Made by a program: the position numbers and the translations under genes | Assembly: GCA_045649825.1 (NCBI GenBank) | Contig: JAZRQO010000012.1 | Span: 1 to 44,031, forward strand | Source of the DNA: RGIG9115 sp045649825 | GTDB taxonomy: Bacteria; Bacillota; Clostridia; UBA1381 | DNA length: 44,031 nucleotides | Direction of reading: 5' to 3' | Shown here: positions 8,086 to 15,671 of the stretch, piece by piece | Numbering within the stretch: position 1 is the first letter of the stretch | Layout: each line of letters begins with the position of its first letter | The notes under the pieces: model-generated | What the model was told of the DNA's origin: nothing | Seen by the model: the letters and a program-made list of their open reading frames with translations, nothing else | Databases searched by the model: none

Positions 8086-9912
8086 ATGAAAAAAATCAGA
8101 AAATTACTGGCATATTGCATTACTCTTGCAACTGTAATGTCAGTGATAGTAATACCGATGAATGTATCTGCCGAGGTTTCTCAAACCAATCTTTTTGGTG
8201 AGCTGCCGGTTGCAAACGGAGTTTTTCAAACCGGTAAATCTGAAGGCAGCCAGCTTGCGATTAATAATACACAGGAAGCATGGCAGAAATCAGGCACTGC
8301 AACGGTAACAGTAACAGACGACGGATATCTAAAGGTTGTAAATACAGAGTCAGGCACAGGCCTTAGATACAATTATGCAAATGCTAAACCGAGACACACA
8401 TATATAATTTCAGCATATGTGAAGTTGGTAGAGGGAACAGCGAACGCATCAATCGCCGCACATAATGCAGACAGAAACAATAACTCACTTCCTACACCCA
8501 CTCCAACAGCACCCGCAGTAGCGATTTCTGCAGAGAAGTGGACATATGTATATGGAGAGTATGCATACGGAGCTGCAAATACAGCTGATGGCCGCACATG
8601 GAAAGGTGCACATTATACGTTTGATGTGGATGCTGCATGTACTTACTACATCAAGGACATACAGATGATTGATGTAACTAAAGGAAAGAATATATTACAT
8701 GCTGCAAATCCGGGATTTGAAAGCGGTGAAATTGAAACAACGTCAACTCCAAATCAAAACGGAAATGGAAAGCTCACAATTGTATCAAATGGTGGACACA
8801 CAGGAACTTATAGTGTCCACGGTACAGCAACTGGCGGGGATAGTGATATCAGATATATCAATTACGTATTACCAGAAGGTAAGTGGTACAGAGCAAGTGT
8901 TTATGTAAAATCCAGTACTCCAAATGCAAAGGCGTATGTGCAAGTTAAGCAAAACGGTGGTGGTACAATAAAAGGCTCTGAAAAGAAGCTCACAGGCGAA
9001 TGGGATAAGATAGAACTTGAATTTATGAGTTCAGATAAATTCAATAAGGTTCACATTGGCCCCATTATAACAAACGGAGCAGATGTATATGTTGATGATT
9101 TCTGCCTTGAGGAATTTGACCCTGCCGACAAGAATCTTGCAGATTCAGCGGTAGTTAACAATGCTTCGGGACAGATTACAGCAGAAAATGGTGTATACAC
9201 TACAACATCTACAATGATAAGACCGATAAATGTAGATGTAGAAGTCGGTGCAACCTATGTATACAGTGCAAAGATTAAAATAAACGATGAAACTCCTCAG
9301 GACGTAGAAGCAACAATTGGTCTTGCCGGAACTAATAAAAATTGTATTGGTACAGGGCTTGATTATTCAGCTACAAAGTCTGTTGGTAATGAGTACGTGG
9401 AAGTATACGGAATTGTAACAGTAGTAAAAAAAGACAAAAAAGACGATCTTAAATACAATGACAAGGGTGCACCTTGTGAAGGATGGGTTGATGAAGATGG
9501 TGATGGTAAGCCTGATATGCTTGACACGGACAATGACGGAACTCCTGACAAAGTGCCTACTACCAAATTCCATTTCCAGTTTGGAACAAAAACTGCAGTT
9601 GGTATGAGTGCTAAAGATTTTCAGATAAGAAAGCTTTCTGCCTTCGATCTTGACGATAGCTATATCGGTAAGGTTATAAACGATGAAGAAAAAACAAAGC
9701 TTTATATATACGGTCCTGAATCAACAGTATATTTGTTCGGGGCTTCATATGGCGCAAACGGTATTGAAACCGTAATAATGGATAAAATTACACTTAACAC
9801 AGGTAATGATTGTTGCGGAAAGCTTGAGCTTAATGCGAATGAAGACTACAGATACTTTATTTGGGATGGCAATTTAAAACCTCTCAATACAGTTTACACA
9901 GTAGTAAATTAA
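8086..9912 (+). CDS. Secreted protein with tandem carbohydrate-binding modules and a Ca-binding loop
   Basis: A 608-residue exported protein with a signal peptide (cleavage near NVSAEV). At least two jelly-roll modules are visible: one at about 35-195 and a CBM4/9-like one at about 205-345 that opens with NPGFESG and ends with VYVDDFCLEEF, both hallmarks of that family. A third beta module follows (about 350-460 and onward), containing a thrombospondin-type-3-like Asp-rich segment near 469-489 (DEDGDGKPDMLDTDNDGTPD) that should bind calcium. No catalytic domain, SLH domain, dockerin or sortase motif is present. It probably binds a glycan at the surface or in the medium. AAAGGAG at 8071 and a structured RNA precede it; a strong terminator follows. 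Confidence 0.85.
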   Translation: MKKIRKLLAYCITLATVMSVIVIPMNVSAEVSQTNLFGELPVANGVFQTGKSEGSQLAINNTQEAWQKSGTATVTVTDDGYLKVVNTESGTGLRYNYANAKPRHTYIISAYVKLVEGTANASIAAHNADRNNNSLPTPTPTAPAVAISAEKWTYVYGEYAYGAANTADGRTWKGAHYTFDVDAACTYYIKDIQMIDVTKGKNILHAANPGFESGEIETTSTPNQNGNGKLTIVSNGGHTGTYSVHGTATGGDSDIRYINYVLPEGKWYRASVYVKSSTPNAKAYVQVKQNGGGTIKGSEKKLTGEWDKIELEFMSSDKFNKVHIGPIITNGADVYVDDFCLEEFDPADKNLADSAVVNNASGQITAENGVYTTTSTMIRPINVDVEVGATYVYSAKIKINDETPQDVEATIGLAGTNKNCIGTGLDYSATKSVGNEYVEVYGIVTVVKKDKKDDLKYNDKGAPCEGWVDEDGDGKPDMLDTDNDGTPDKVPTTKFHFQFGTKTAVGMSAKDFQIRKLSAFDLDDSYIGKVINDEEKTKLYIYGPESTVYLFGASYGANGIETVIMDKITLNTGNDCCGKLELNANEDYRYFIWDGNLKPLNTVYTVVN

Positions 9913-9916
9913 TTAA

Positions 9917-9951
9917 AAAAAGCGGCTCATTCTATATTTGAGCCGCTTTTT
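9917..9951 (+). terminator. Intrinsic terminator of the surface/glycan operon
   Basis: A 13-bp stem, AAAAAGCGGCTCA (9917-9929) with TGAGCCGCTTTTT (9939-9951), followed by T-rich sequence. It lies right after the carbohydrate-binding protein gene. Confidence 0.9.
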
Positions 9952-9970
9952 CTTCGGGAGGTGAGGAAGC

Positions 9971-10309
9971 GTGTCGGACAATCGGATAGATAAGGCTAAG
10001 GAATATATTGCAAATAATTCTCATGTTTTTTTAAGCTGTTCTGATATTGCCGAATATTGCGGAATCAGTGAAAGACATCTTTTACGATTATTTAAGCGTT
10101 ATGAAAATATGACGGTGCTTCAATTTGTTCATAAAACAAAGCTTCATCAGATTGAAAAAATGCTCTTAAAAACACGGCTTTCTCAGGAAACAATCAGTGA
10201 ACATCTGGGGTTTTCCGGCTCTACGTATATGGGAAAGTTTTTTCTAAGGCATACAGGAATGACTCCCGGGGAATACAGATGCATGATGTTTTGCGGATGC
10301 GGATTTTGA
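9971..10309 (+). CDS. AraC-family DNA-binding domain protein without a sensor domain
   Basis: Only 112 residues: the protein is a two-helix-turn-helix AraC/XylS DNA-binding domain. The first HTH is visible at CSDIAEYCGISERHLLRLFK and the second near LSQETISEHLGFSGSTYMGK, ending with the family signature around GMTPGEYR. Full AraC proteins have an additional ~170-residue sensory domain, absent here. GTG 9971 is chosen because GGGAGGTGAGG lies just upstream. The gene sits 20 bases beyond the operon terminator, so it may be expressed by readthrough. Target genes are unknown; the neighbouring surface locus is the obvious candidate by inference. It ends with a Cys-rich FCGCGF tail. Confidence 0.85.
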   Translation: MSDNRIDKAKEYIANNSHVFLSCSDIAEYCGISERHLLRLFKRYENMTVLQFVHKTKLHQIEKMLLKTRLSQETISEHLGFSGSTYMGKFFLRHTGMTPGEYRCMMFCGCGF

Positions 10310-10326
10310 TTTTTTTGTATTAATGC

Positions 10327-10355
10327 TTGACAAACGGGAATAATTGGTGTATAAT
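10327..10355 (+). promoter_or_regulatory. Consensus sigma-A promoter of the riboswitch transcript
   Basis: TTGACA (10327-10332), a 17-base spacer and TATAAT (10350-10355): a perfect consensus match. Transcription should start just before the riboswitch. Confidence 0.9.
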
Positions 10356-10360
10356 ACTTT

Positions 10361-10501
10361 CAGATTAGGGAGTAGTTGGCATCGGTTTTCCGGTGTTTAC
10401 ATCGCCGTCAGTACGGTTTTTGAGTAAAAAACCCGGTTATGTAACTTTTGCAGCGAGACTTTTCTGTATTTTTTAATGCAGAAAAGATCGCTGTTTTTTT
10501 T
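10361..10501 (+). promoter_or_regulatory. yybP-ykoY manganese riboswitch with intrinsic terminator
   Basis: The class's conserved blocks occur in order: GGGAGTAG (10368-10375), CCGTCAGTACGG (10405-10416), a CCCGG strand (10432-10436) and GCAGCGAGACTTTTCTG (10450-10466). The last block is also the left arm of a terminator: CAGCGA and CTTTTCTG (10451-10466) pair with CAGAAAAG and TCGCTG (10479-10493), followed by eight T. Ligand-stabilised closing of the aptamer would sequester that arm and allow readthrough, so Mn2+ should switch the downstream gene on. Family knowledge: this class senses Mn2+ and controls metal export genes. Confidence 0.9.
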
Positions 10502-10526
10502 CTGCTACGAAAGGAAGAGATATAAA

Positions 10527-11453
10527 ATGGTAATGGTTGGACAGATTTTGTTGTTGGCTTTGGGGTTTGTTATGCTTGTTAAAGGTGCCGATTGGTTTGT
10601 AGACGGTGCGGCAAGTGTTGCGGCTAAGTTCGGAATCCCTCAGCTTGTAATCGGGCTTACTGTTGTTGCAATGGGAACAAGTGCACCTGAGGCGGCGGTT
10701 AGTATTTCGGCTGCTATGGCAGGCAGTGCGGAAATAACAATCGGAAATATTGTGGGCAGTAATATTCTGAATGTGCTTATAATCCTTGGTCTTTCCTCAA
10801 TTATAGCACCTCTTGCAGTGGCAAAGTCAACGGTACGTATAGAAATCCCCTTTATGATTTTTATAACGGCAGTGCTTGCATTTCTCGGCAGGAACGGTGT
10901 AATCGGCAGAATTTCAGGGGCAGTGCTTCTTTTGTTGTTTGCAATATATCTTGCATACACAATTGTGGTTGCCATAAAGAATAAGGATGGAGAAGAGGAA
11001 GAAATAAAACAAATGCCTCTTTTAAAGTCAATTATTTTCACCGTAGTCGGTCTTGCGGTGGTTATTATCGGAAGCCGCTTCACGGTTAACTCTGCAAGCT
11101 ATATAGCAAAAGCAATGGGTCTGAGCGAGCGTTTTATCGGTCTAACAATAGTTGCTCTCGGTACGTCGCTCCCTGAACTTTTCACATCAGTTATGGCGGC
11201 ACGTAAGAATAATGCGGATATTGCAATCGGAAACATAGTTGGAAGTAACATATTCAATATCTTGTTCGTTGTAGGTCTTTCGTCAATGATAATCCCTGTG
11301 CCCTTTGCTTCAAACTTTATGTTTGATATGGGTGTGTGTGTTATATCTTCACTTCTGTTGCTTCTCTTCTGCTTCAGACATCAACGTCTTACCCGCCCTG
11401 CGGGAATAGCTATGCTTTTATGCTATGCAGCATATTTTGTTGCCATACTGTAA
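10527..11453 (+). CDS. CaCA-family Na+/Ca2+ (or Mn2+) antiporter, riboswitch-controlled
   Basis: A 308-residue integral membrane protein with the two inverted alpha repeats of the calcium/cation antiporter family. The first repeat shows MGTSAPEAAVS followed by GNIVGSNILNVLIILG, the second LGTSLPELFTS followed by GNIVGSNIFNILFVVG; the acidic residues in both repeats form the cation site. About ten membrane segments are seen, with an acidic loop (DGEEEEIKQ) between the halves. ATG 10527 follows AAGGAAGAG by about 9 bases; an upstream in-frame ATG lies inside the riboswitch terminator and is rejected. Control by a manganese riboswitch suggests Mn2+ efflux rather than, or as well as, Ca2+ exchange. 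That is inference. Confidence 0.92.
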   Translation: MVMVGQILLLALGFVMLVKGADWFVDGAASVAAKFGIPQLVIGLTVVAMGTSAPEAAVSISAAMAGSAEITIGNIVGSNILNVLIILGLSSIIAPLAVAKSTVRIEIPFMIFITAVLAFLGRNGVIGRISGAVLLLLFAIYLAYTIVVAIKNKDGEEEEIKQMPLLKSIIFTVVGLAVVIIGSRFTVNSASYIAKAMGLSERFIGLTIVALGTSLPELFTSVMAARKNNADIAIGNIVGSNIFNILFVVGLSSMIIPVPFASNFMFDMGVCVISSLLLLLFCFRHQRLTRPAGIAMLLCYAAYFVAIL

Positions 11454-11470
11454 TCATACGATAGTCAAAG

Positions 11471-11538
11471 CAATCAACATTAAAGGTGCCTGAAATCGGA
11501 TATTTTCCGACGGATTTTCTTTGGTGTTGGTTGTTTTT
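11471..11538 (+). terminator. Terminator after the antiporter gene
   Basis: CAATCAACATTAAAG (11471-11485) pairs with CTTTGGTGTTGGTTG (11519-11533) using several G-U pairs. An inner hairpin lies at 11496-11510, and five T follow. The 302 bases between the antiporter and the glycosyltransferase genes hold this, a promoter and a possible leader ORF. Confidence 0.65.
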
Positions 11539-11594
11539 GTATAATAAGCTTATTTTATAACATTGCGGTAACGTAAATTTAATCAAATTACTTG

Positions 11595-11623
11595 TTGCAT
11601 TATTCCTTTATGTGTGATATAAT
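11595..11623 (+). promoter_or_regulatory. Promoter of glycosyltransferase-pgsA operon
   Basis: TTGCAT (11595-11600), a 17-base spacer and TATAAT (11618-11623). The predicted transcript has a leader of about 125 bases. Confidence 0.75.
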
Positions 11624-11697
11624 ACCCCGTGTAACTGTTGGGGGACTGTGTTTTTTGCGTGCAGTTTTATTTTTGGAGAGCAAAGGAATTATTAATA

Positions 11698-11778
11698 ATG
11701 AATATAAAAAATTTGTATAGAATGTCTGAGCAGTCAGATATTGAGGGCGGATATAATGAATGCAATAGTAATAATTAA
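11698..11778 (+). other. Possible 26-codon leader ORF overlapping the glycosyltransferase start
   Basis: ATG 11698 follows AAAGGA by about 10 bases and is open for 26 codons to a TAA at 11776-11778, overlapping the glycosyltransferase start (11756) in another frame. It could couple translation of the next gene, whose own ribosome site (GAGGGCGG) is modest. It may equally be chance in A/T-rich sequence. Confidence 0.2.
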
Positions 11779-13006
11779 TTATATTATATCGGTGCTTTTC
11801 GCAGTGTGCTATTCCTATCAGCTTGTATACGTGCTTATAGGACTGTTCAGAAAGCCCCGGAAATATACCGCTAAGACTAACCACCGTTATGCGGCTGTTA
11901 TTTCCGCAAGAAATGAAGAAAATGTAATAGCAAATCTAATAAAGAGTATCAACGACCAGGAATACCCGAAAGAGCTTATAGACACCTACGTTATTGCCGA
12001 TAACTGTACAGACGGGACTGCTGATGTCGCCCGAAGTTCAGGTGCAAACGTGCTTGAGAGATGTAACCATGAGCTTGTGGGTAAGGGCTATGCTCTTGAC
12101 TGGTTTTTCAATGTGCTTAAAGGCGAAGGTAAGGACGAGCTTTACGACGGCTACATTATAATCGATGCCGATAACGTGCTCGACAAGAACTTCGTGTCTG
12201 AAATGAATAAGGTCTTTGATAACGGCTACAGAGTTGTAACAAGCTACCGCAACTCCAAAAACTATGATGAGAACTGGATAACTTCGGGCTACTCACTATG
12301 GTTTATAAGAGAGGCAAGATACTTAAATAATGTGAGAATGCAGCTTGGTACAAGCTGTGCTATTTCAGGAACGGGATTTTTGGTAAGCTCCGAAATCTTC
12401 CGTGAAAATGGCGGCTGGATACACCATCTTCTTACAGAGGATATTGAGTTCACAACCGATTGCATTATAAAAGGCGAAAAAATCGGCTACTGTGCAGATG
12501 CTATGCTCTACGACGAGCAGCCTGTAAAGTTTCAGCAGTCATATGCTCAGCGCCTTCGTTGGGCAAAGGGCTTTTATCAGGTGTTTAAAAAGTACGGTGC
12601 AAAGCTTGTAAAGGGTATTTTCAAAGGTAGCTTTGCCTGCTACGATATGCTTATGACTCTTATGCCTGCAGTGTTGCTTACCTGTGCAAGCGTTTGTGTA
12701 AACCTTGCGGCAATCCCGCTTGGTATAATAAATCACAGTATGGCAGGCTTTGCGAGTGCACTTATACCCGTCTTGCAAACTCTTGGATATATTTTCGGTA
12801 TGTTTTTTGTTCTCGGTCTTATAACCACTGTAACAGAATGGAAGCATATACACAGTAAGTGGTACAAAAAGCTTTTTTATCTCATCACCTTCCCTGTGTT
12901 TATGCTCACATATATTCCCATTTCATTTATTGCCCTTTTCCGCAAGGTGGAATGGACACCCATTGAGCATACTGTTTCAAAAACTGTTGAAGATATATGC
13001 AAATAG
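11756..13006 (+). CDS. Membrane glycosyltransferase family 2 (processive type)
   Basis: A 416-residue protein with one N-terminal membrane helix, a GT-A catalytic domain and three or four C-terminal helices. Catalytic features are visible: AVISARNEE at the nucleotide pocket, the metal-binding DAD at 137-139 (IIIDADN), the acceptor/base motif LLTEDIEF and the QRLRW motif, equivalent to QxxRW of cellulose- and hyaluronan-synthase-like enzymes. It should transfer a sugar from a nucleotide donor at the cytoplasmic face and may move the product across the membrane. The start ATG 11756 has GAGGGCGG upstream. The stop lies 39 bases from pgsA, so a lipid-linked glycan or glycolipid is a reasonable but unproven product. 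Confidence 0.88.
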   Translation: MNAIVIINYIISVLFAVCYSYQLVYVLIGLFRKPRKYTAKTNHRYAAVISARNEENVIANLIKSINDQEYPKELIDTYVIADNCTDGTADVARSSGANVLERCNHELVGKGYALDWFFNVLKGEGKDELYDGYIIIDADNVLDKNFVSEMNKVFDNGYRVVTSYRNSKNYDENWITSGYSLWFIREARYLNNVRMQLGTSCAISGTGFLVSSEIFRENGGWIHHLLTEDIEFTTDCIIKGEKIGYCADAMLYDEQPVKFQQSYAQRLRWAKGFYQVFKKYGAKLVKGIFKGSFACYDMLMTLMPAVLLTCASVCVNLAAIPLGIINHSMAGFASALIPVLQTLGYIFGMFFVLGLITTVTEWKHIHSKWYKKLFYLITFPVFMLTYIPISFIALFRKVEWTPIEHTVSKTVEDICK

Positions 13007-13045
13007 CCGATTGTGCCCGGGGGGCACAGAAAGGGATGTTTTAAG

Positions 13046-13600
13046 TTGAAAAGATTGTTCAAAAAATCGGAGGTTTTAACCGTTCCCAATCTCCTTAGCC
13101 TTTTCAGAGTTCTGCTGCTTCCTGTTATAGTTTGGCTTTACGGTGTAAAGCATGACTATCCGGCAGCAATAGCAGTTCTTATTCTGTCGGGGCTTACGGA
13201 TATAGTGGACGGATTTATCGCCCGGAAGTTCAATATGGTGTCCGATTTAGGAAAAATTCTTGACCCCATTGCAGACAAGCTTACCCAGGGGGTTTTGCTT
13301 ATTTGCCTTGCAGTAAAGTATAAAATAATCATTCTTCTCGTTGTTGTGTTTGCCCTTAAGGAATATATAATGATAACTTTGGGATATATAGCAATGAAGC
13401 GTAAGGACTCCGTAAACAGTGCAAAGTGGTACGGAAAGCTTAACACCGTAATAATCTACAGCACGATAGTGCTTCTAATAATGTTCCCCCGAATCCCCGT
13501 ATCAGCAGTAAATGCACTGTCACTTATCTGCATTGCTGTAATTGTTGCATCCTTTGTAATGTATGCAAGATTCTATCAGAGAATTTTAAAAAAAGATTAA
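13046..13600 (+). CDS. pgsA: CDP-diacylglycerol-glycerol-3-phosphate 3-phosphatidyltransferase
   Basis: A 184-residue membrane enzyme that makes phosphatidylglycerol-phosphate from CDP-diacylglycerol, committing lipid to phosphatidylglycerol and cardiolipin. The complete CDP-alcohol phosphotransferase signature is present: DG at 55-56, AR at 59-60, G69, D73 and D77. About five membrane helices surround it. TTG 13046 is chosen because AAAGGGA lies 10 bases upstream and gives the family's usual length and N terminus (VPNLLSLFR). A longer GTG start at 13013 lacks a ribosome site. The gene follows the glycosyltransferase in one transcription unit. Related CDP-alcohol transferases are possible, but PgsA is the best fit. 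Confidence 0.88.
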   Translation: MKRLFKKSEVLTVPNLLSLFRVLLLPVIVWLYGVKHDYPAAIAVLILSGLTDIVDGFIARKFNMVSDLGKILDPIADKLTQGVLLICLAVKYKIIILLVVVFALKEYIMITLGYIAMKRKDSVNSAKWYGKLNTVIIYSTIVLLIMFPRIPVSAVNALSLICIAVIVASFVMYARFYQRILKKD

Positions 13601-13634
13601 ACAAAAAACCGTTTCTTCCGAAACGGTTTTTTGT
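13601..13634. terminator. Bidirectional terminator between convergent genes
   Basis: A 15-bp perfect stem, ACAAAAAACCGTTTC / GAAACGGTTTTTTGT, around TTCC. A-rich and T-rich flanks serve both pgsA (+) and the ABC permease (-). Confidence 0.92.
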
Positions 13635-13637
13635 TTA

Positions 13638-15671
13638 TCAGATTTTTCCCTCAAAATACTTCTTAAGCACTTCGGGGATTTTGTCCTCGTCATATGAGCA
13701 AGAAACTTCAAACACATGTCCTGTTCCTTTTACTCTGTATGCAATGAGAATATTAAGACGTTTGTTGTAGTTAGTGTATTTCTTGCCCTCAATCATACTG
13801 TCGTAAACGCTGTAAAGCTTTTCGATTTCCGCAGGGTCTGTAACGCTTACCGCGTTTTCCCTTGCTGATAGAAGTCCCGAATCTACGTCCTTTATGCTAT
13901 ATTCGTGTGGTGAATTTTCATCTTTCCATACTGCAATTGTTGCACCCTCAATATCTGAGGCGGTGGGTATTGATGAATAGAAGCCAAGCTCCGTCAGAAG
14001 TTTAACCGTATTTGTGAAAGAATCATTTATCTCGATAATACTCTGACTTTTCTGAACATTATCGGAACTGAAGCTTTCGGGCGGTTCGGAACTGTATACG
14101 AAATTGTTATTATAGGAGGCTTCAATTGTTACAGAGCCGCCTGTGTTAATAAACATTCTGTCGTATGGTATTTCCGAGAGGTCTTTAATAAGTGCATCCG
14201 TTATGCGATTCATATTATTGTTGTCGGGATAGAAGGTAAGGTTATCCTTTAATCTTCTGTCACGAACAGTAACCCCTGTAAATTCTCTGTCGCCACCGTT
14301 TGCAAGCTCATAAATATCAGCGCGCATTTCCTTTGTTTCATAAATTGGCTTTAAATATTCAGCATCCTTCGTGTATGAAATGTTGTATCTTCTTTTAAAG
14401 GTTTTCCCGTTTTTAAGAGTATACTCGATGGGTATTTGCCTGTCGGCGTCAAACCTGTCCCTGTTTTTTATTAAGTGTTCGTGAAGCACCATAACATTTT
14501 TTATGTCAGATTCATCTGTAAAGTCAGGCTCAATCTGCCCCGGCAGAGTGTAGGTAAGCTCATATCCGTCGTAATGATAATAGTGGTGAGTGTTTCCGTA
14601 GGTAATCCTTACAGATTCCACATCTTCAATCTCTGGCACCCGTGTTTCAAAGCCTGTAAGGTCAAATTCAATAACGCAGCAGAAGCAAAGTGCCGCTGCA
14701 AAATATACCGATAAAGGCTTAATAATACCCTTAAGGCTGAGGCTTTTCCGCGAAATCATATATGCAATGCCTGTACCCAGGATTCCAAGGGGGATAACGG
14801 TCCATACGCCTTGTATGTGGAGTATTTCTGTAAAATAAACATAGCTCAGCATACCCGAAAGCAGTCCCACTATTCCTATAAACACGGGAGTGAGCCAGGA
14901 AAATGCAATAACCTCGCCGTGAACCTCAAGCCTTCGCTTTTTATAAAGTAAATAGGCAAGAGCCGTAAATATAAGAGTAAATGCCGCATACAGTGCAAAA
15001 CCGGGAACCGTCATAAGCATTTTTTCACTTGCGTATATGTATTCCATCGCCTTGCCCGAGTAGTGAACATATCCGTAGACCTCTTTAAAAAAGAAACCGT
15101 CAAAGAAGCTCCATATAAGGGCGGGAAGCACAAGTATTCCACCTGTGAAAATCAATGTTCCAATGGAATTTCCCGTAAACTGATTAACAAGTGTTGTGAG
15201 TGAAAACAGAGTGCATGTATATATTATACCGCAGGCAGTCCATTTAAGTATCTGCATTACCCCTAATTGATTGCTTATATCGGGATTTGTGAGCATAAAC
15301 AGAAGTATAATTCCGCAGATTATAATGGGAGTCAGGGTAATCACTGCACCTGATAAAAGCTTTGTAGCAAAAATGTTCTTTCTTTTAACCGGCAGGCAGT
15401 GATACCCCGAAACGGAAGAGCCGTTGTGAAGATAGGAGAACAGGAGTATTGAAACCCCTATTGAAAACGCAAACAGTATTGCAACAGACCCGTTCATCCA
15501 GGTGATTAAATTCCGTATTGAGTACCCGTAATAATTAGCTGTACATCTCTGGTATACGGGAAAAACACAAACCATTATAAGCATTAGTGTTTCAAGAAGT
15601 GAAATCCACCAGAACCTTTTAATGTCTGTGCGGAATATGCTTTTATTAAAGAATGATGTTTTCAAACTCAT
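13638..15671 (-). CDS. ABC-2-type permease with large extracytoplasmic C-terminal domain
   Basis: A 677-residue membrane protein. The N-terminal half has about nine or ten hydrophobic segments with the ABC-2/YtrC-like layout; the C-terminal ~340 residues are soluble, Asp/Glu- and Tyr-rich and probably outside the cell. Its start ATG is preceded by AGGAGG, and its first 26 bases overlap the end of the ATPase gene, which indicates translational coupling and a one-ATPase/one-permease transporter. GntR-controlled transporters of this arrangement are linked to cell-envelope stress or antimicrobial peptides in Firmicutes. The substrate here is not shown by the sequence. Confidence 0.85.
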   Translation of the reverse strand: MSLKTSFFNKSIFRTDIKRFWWISLLETLMLIMVCVFPVYQRCTANYYGYSIRNLITWMNGSVAILFAFSIGVSILLFSYLHNGSSVSGYHCLPVKRKNIFATKLLSGAVITLTPIIICGIILLFMLTNPDISNQLGVMQILKWTACGIIYTCTLFSLTTLVNQFTGNSIGTLIFTGGILVLPALIWSFFDGFFFKEVYGYVHYSGKAMEYIYASEKMLMTVPGFALYAAFTLIFTALAYLLYKKRRLEVHGEVIAFSWLTPVFIGIVGLLSGMLSYVYFTEILHIQGVWTVIPLGILGTGIAYMISRKSLSLKGIIKPLSVYFAAALCFCCVIEFDLTGFETRVPEIEDVESVRITYGNTHHYYHYDGYELTYTLPGQIEPDFTDESDIKNVMVLHEHLIKNRDRFDADRQIPIEYTLKNGKTFKRRYNISYTKDAEYLKPIYETKEMRADIYELANGGDREFTGVTVRDRRLKDNLTFYPDNNNMNRITDALIKDLSEIPYDRMFINTGGSVTIEASYNNNFVYSSEPPESFSSDNVQKSQSIIEINDSFTNTVKLLTELGFYSSIPTASDIEGATIAVWKDENSPHEYSIKDVDSGLLSARENAVSVTDPAEIEKLYSVYDSMIEGKKYTNYNKRLNILIAYRVKGTGHVFEVSCSYDEDKIPEVLKKYFEGKI

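Noticed and set aside
1..10310. Surface locus interpreted as a mobile element or phage region
   Set aside because: No integrase, transposase, attachment repeats or tRNA gene is present, and codon use and ribosome sites match the rest of the window.
10476..10526. Longer N terminus of the antiporter starting at 10476
   Set aside because: This stretch is the riboswitch terminator hairpin and T-run; the ATG at 10527 has the ribosome site.
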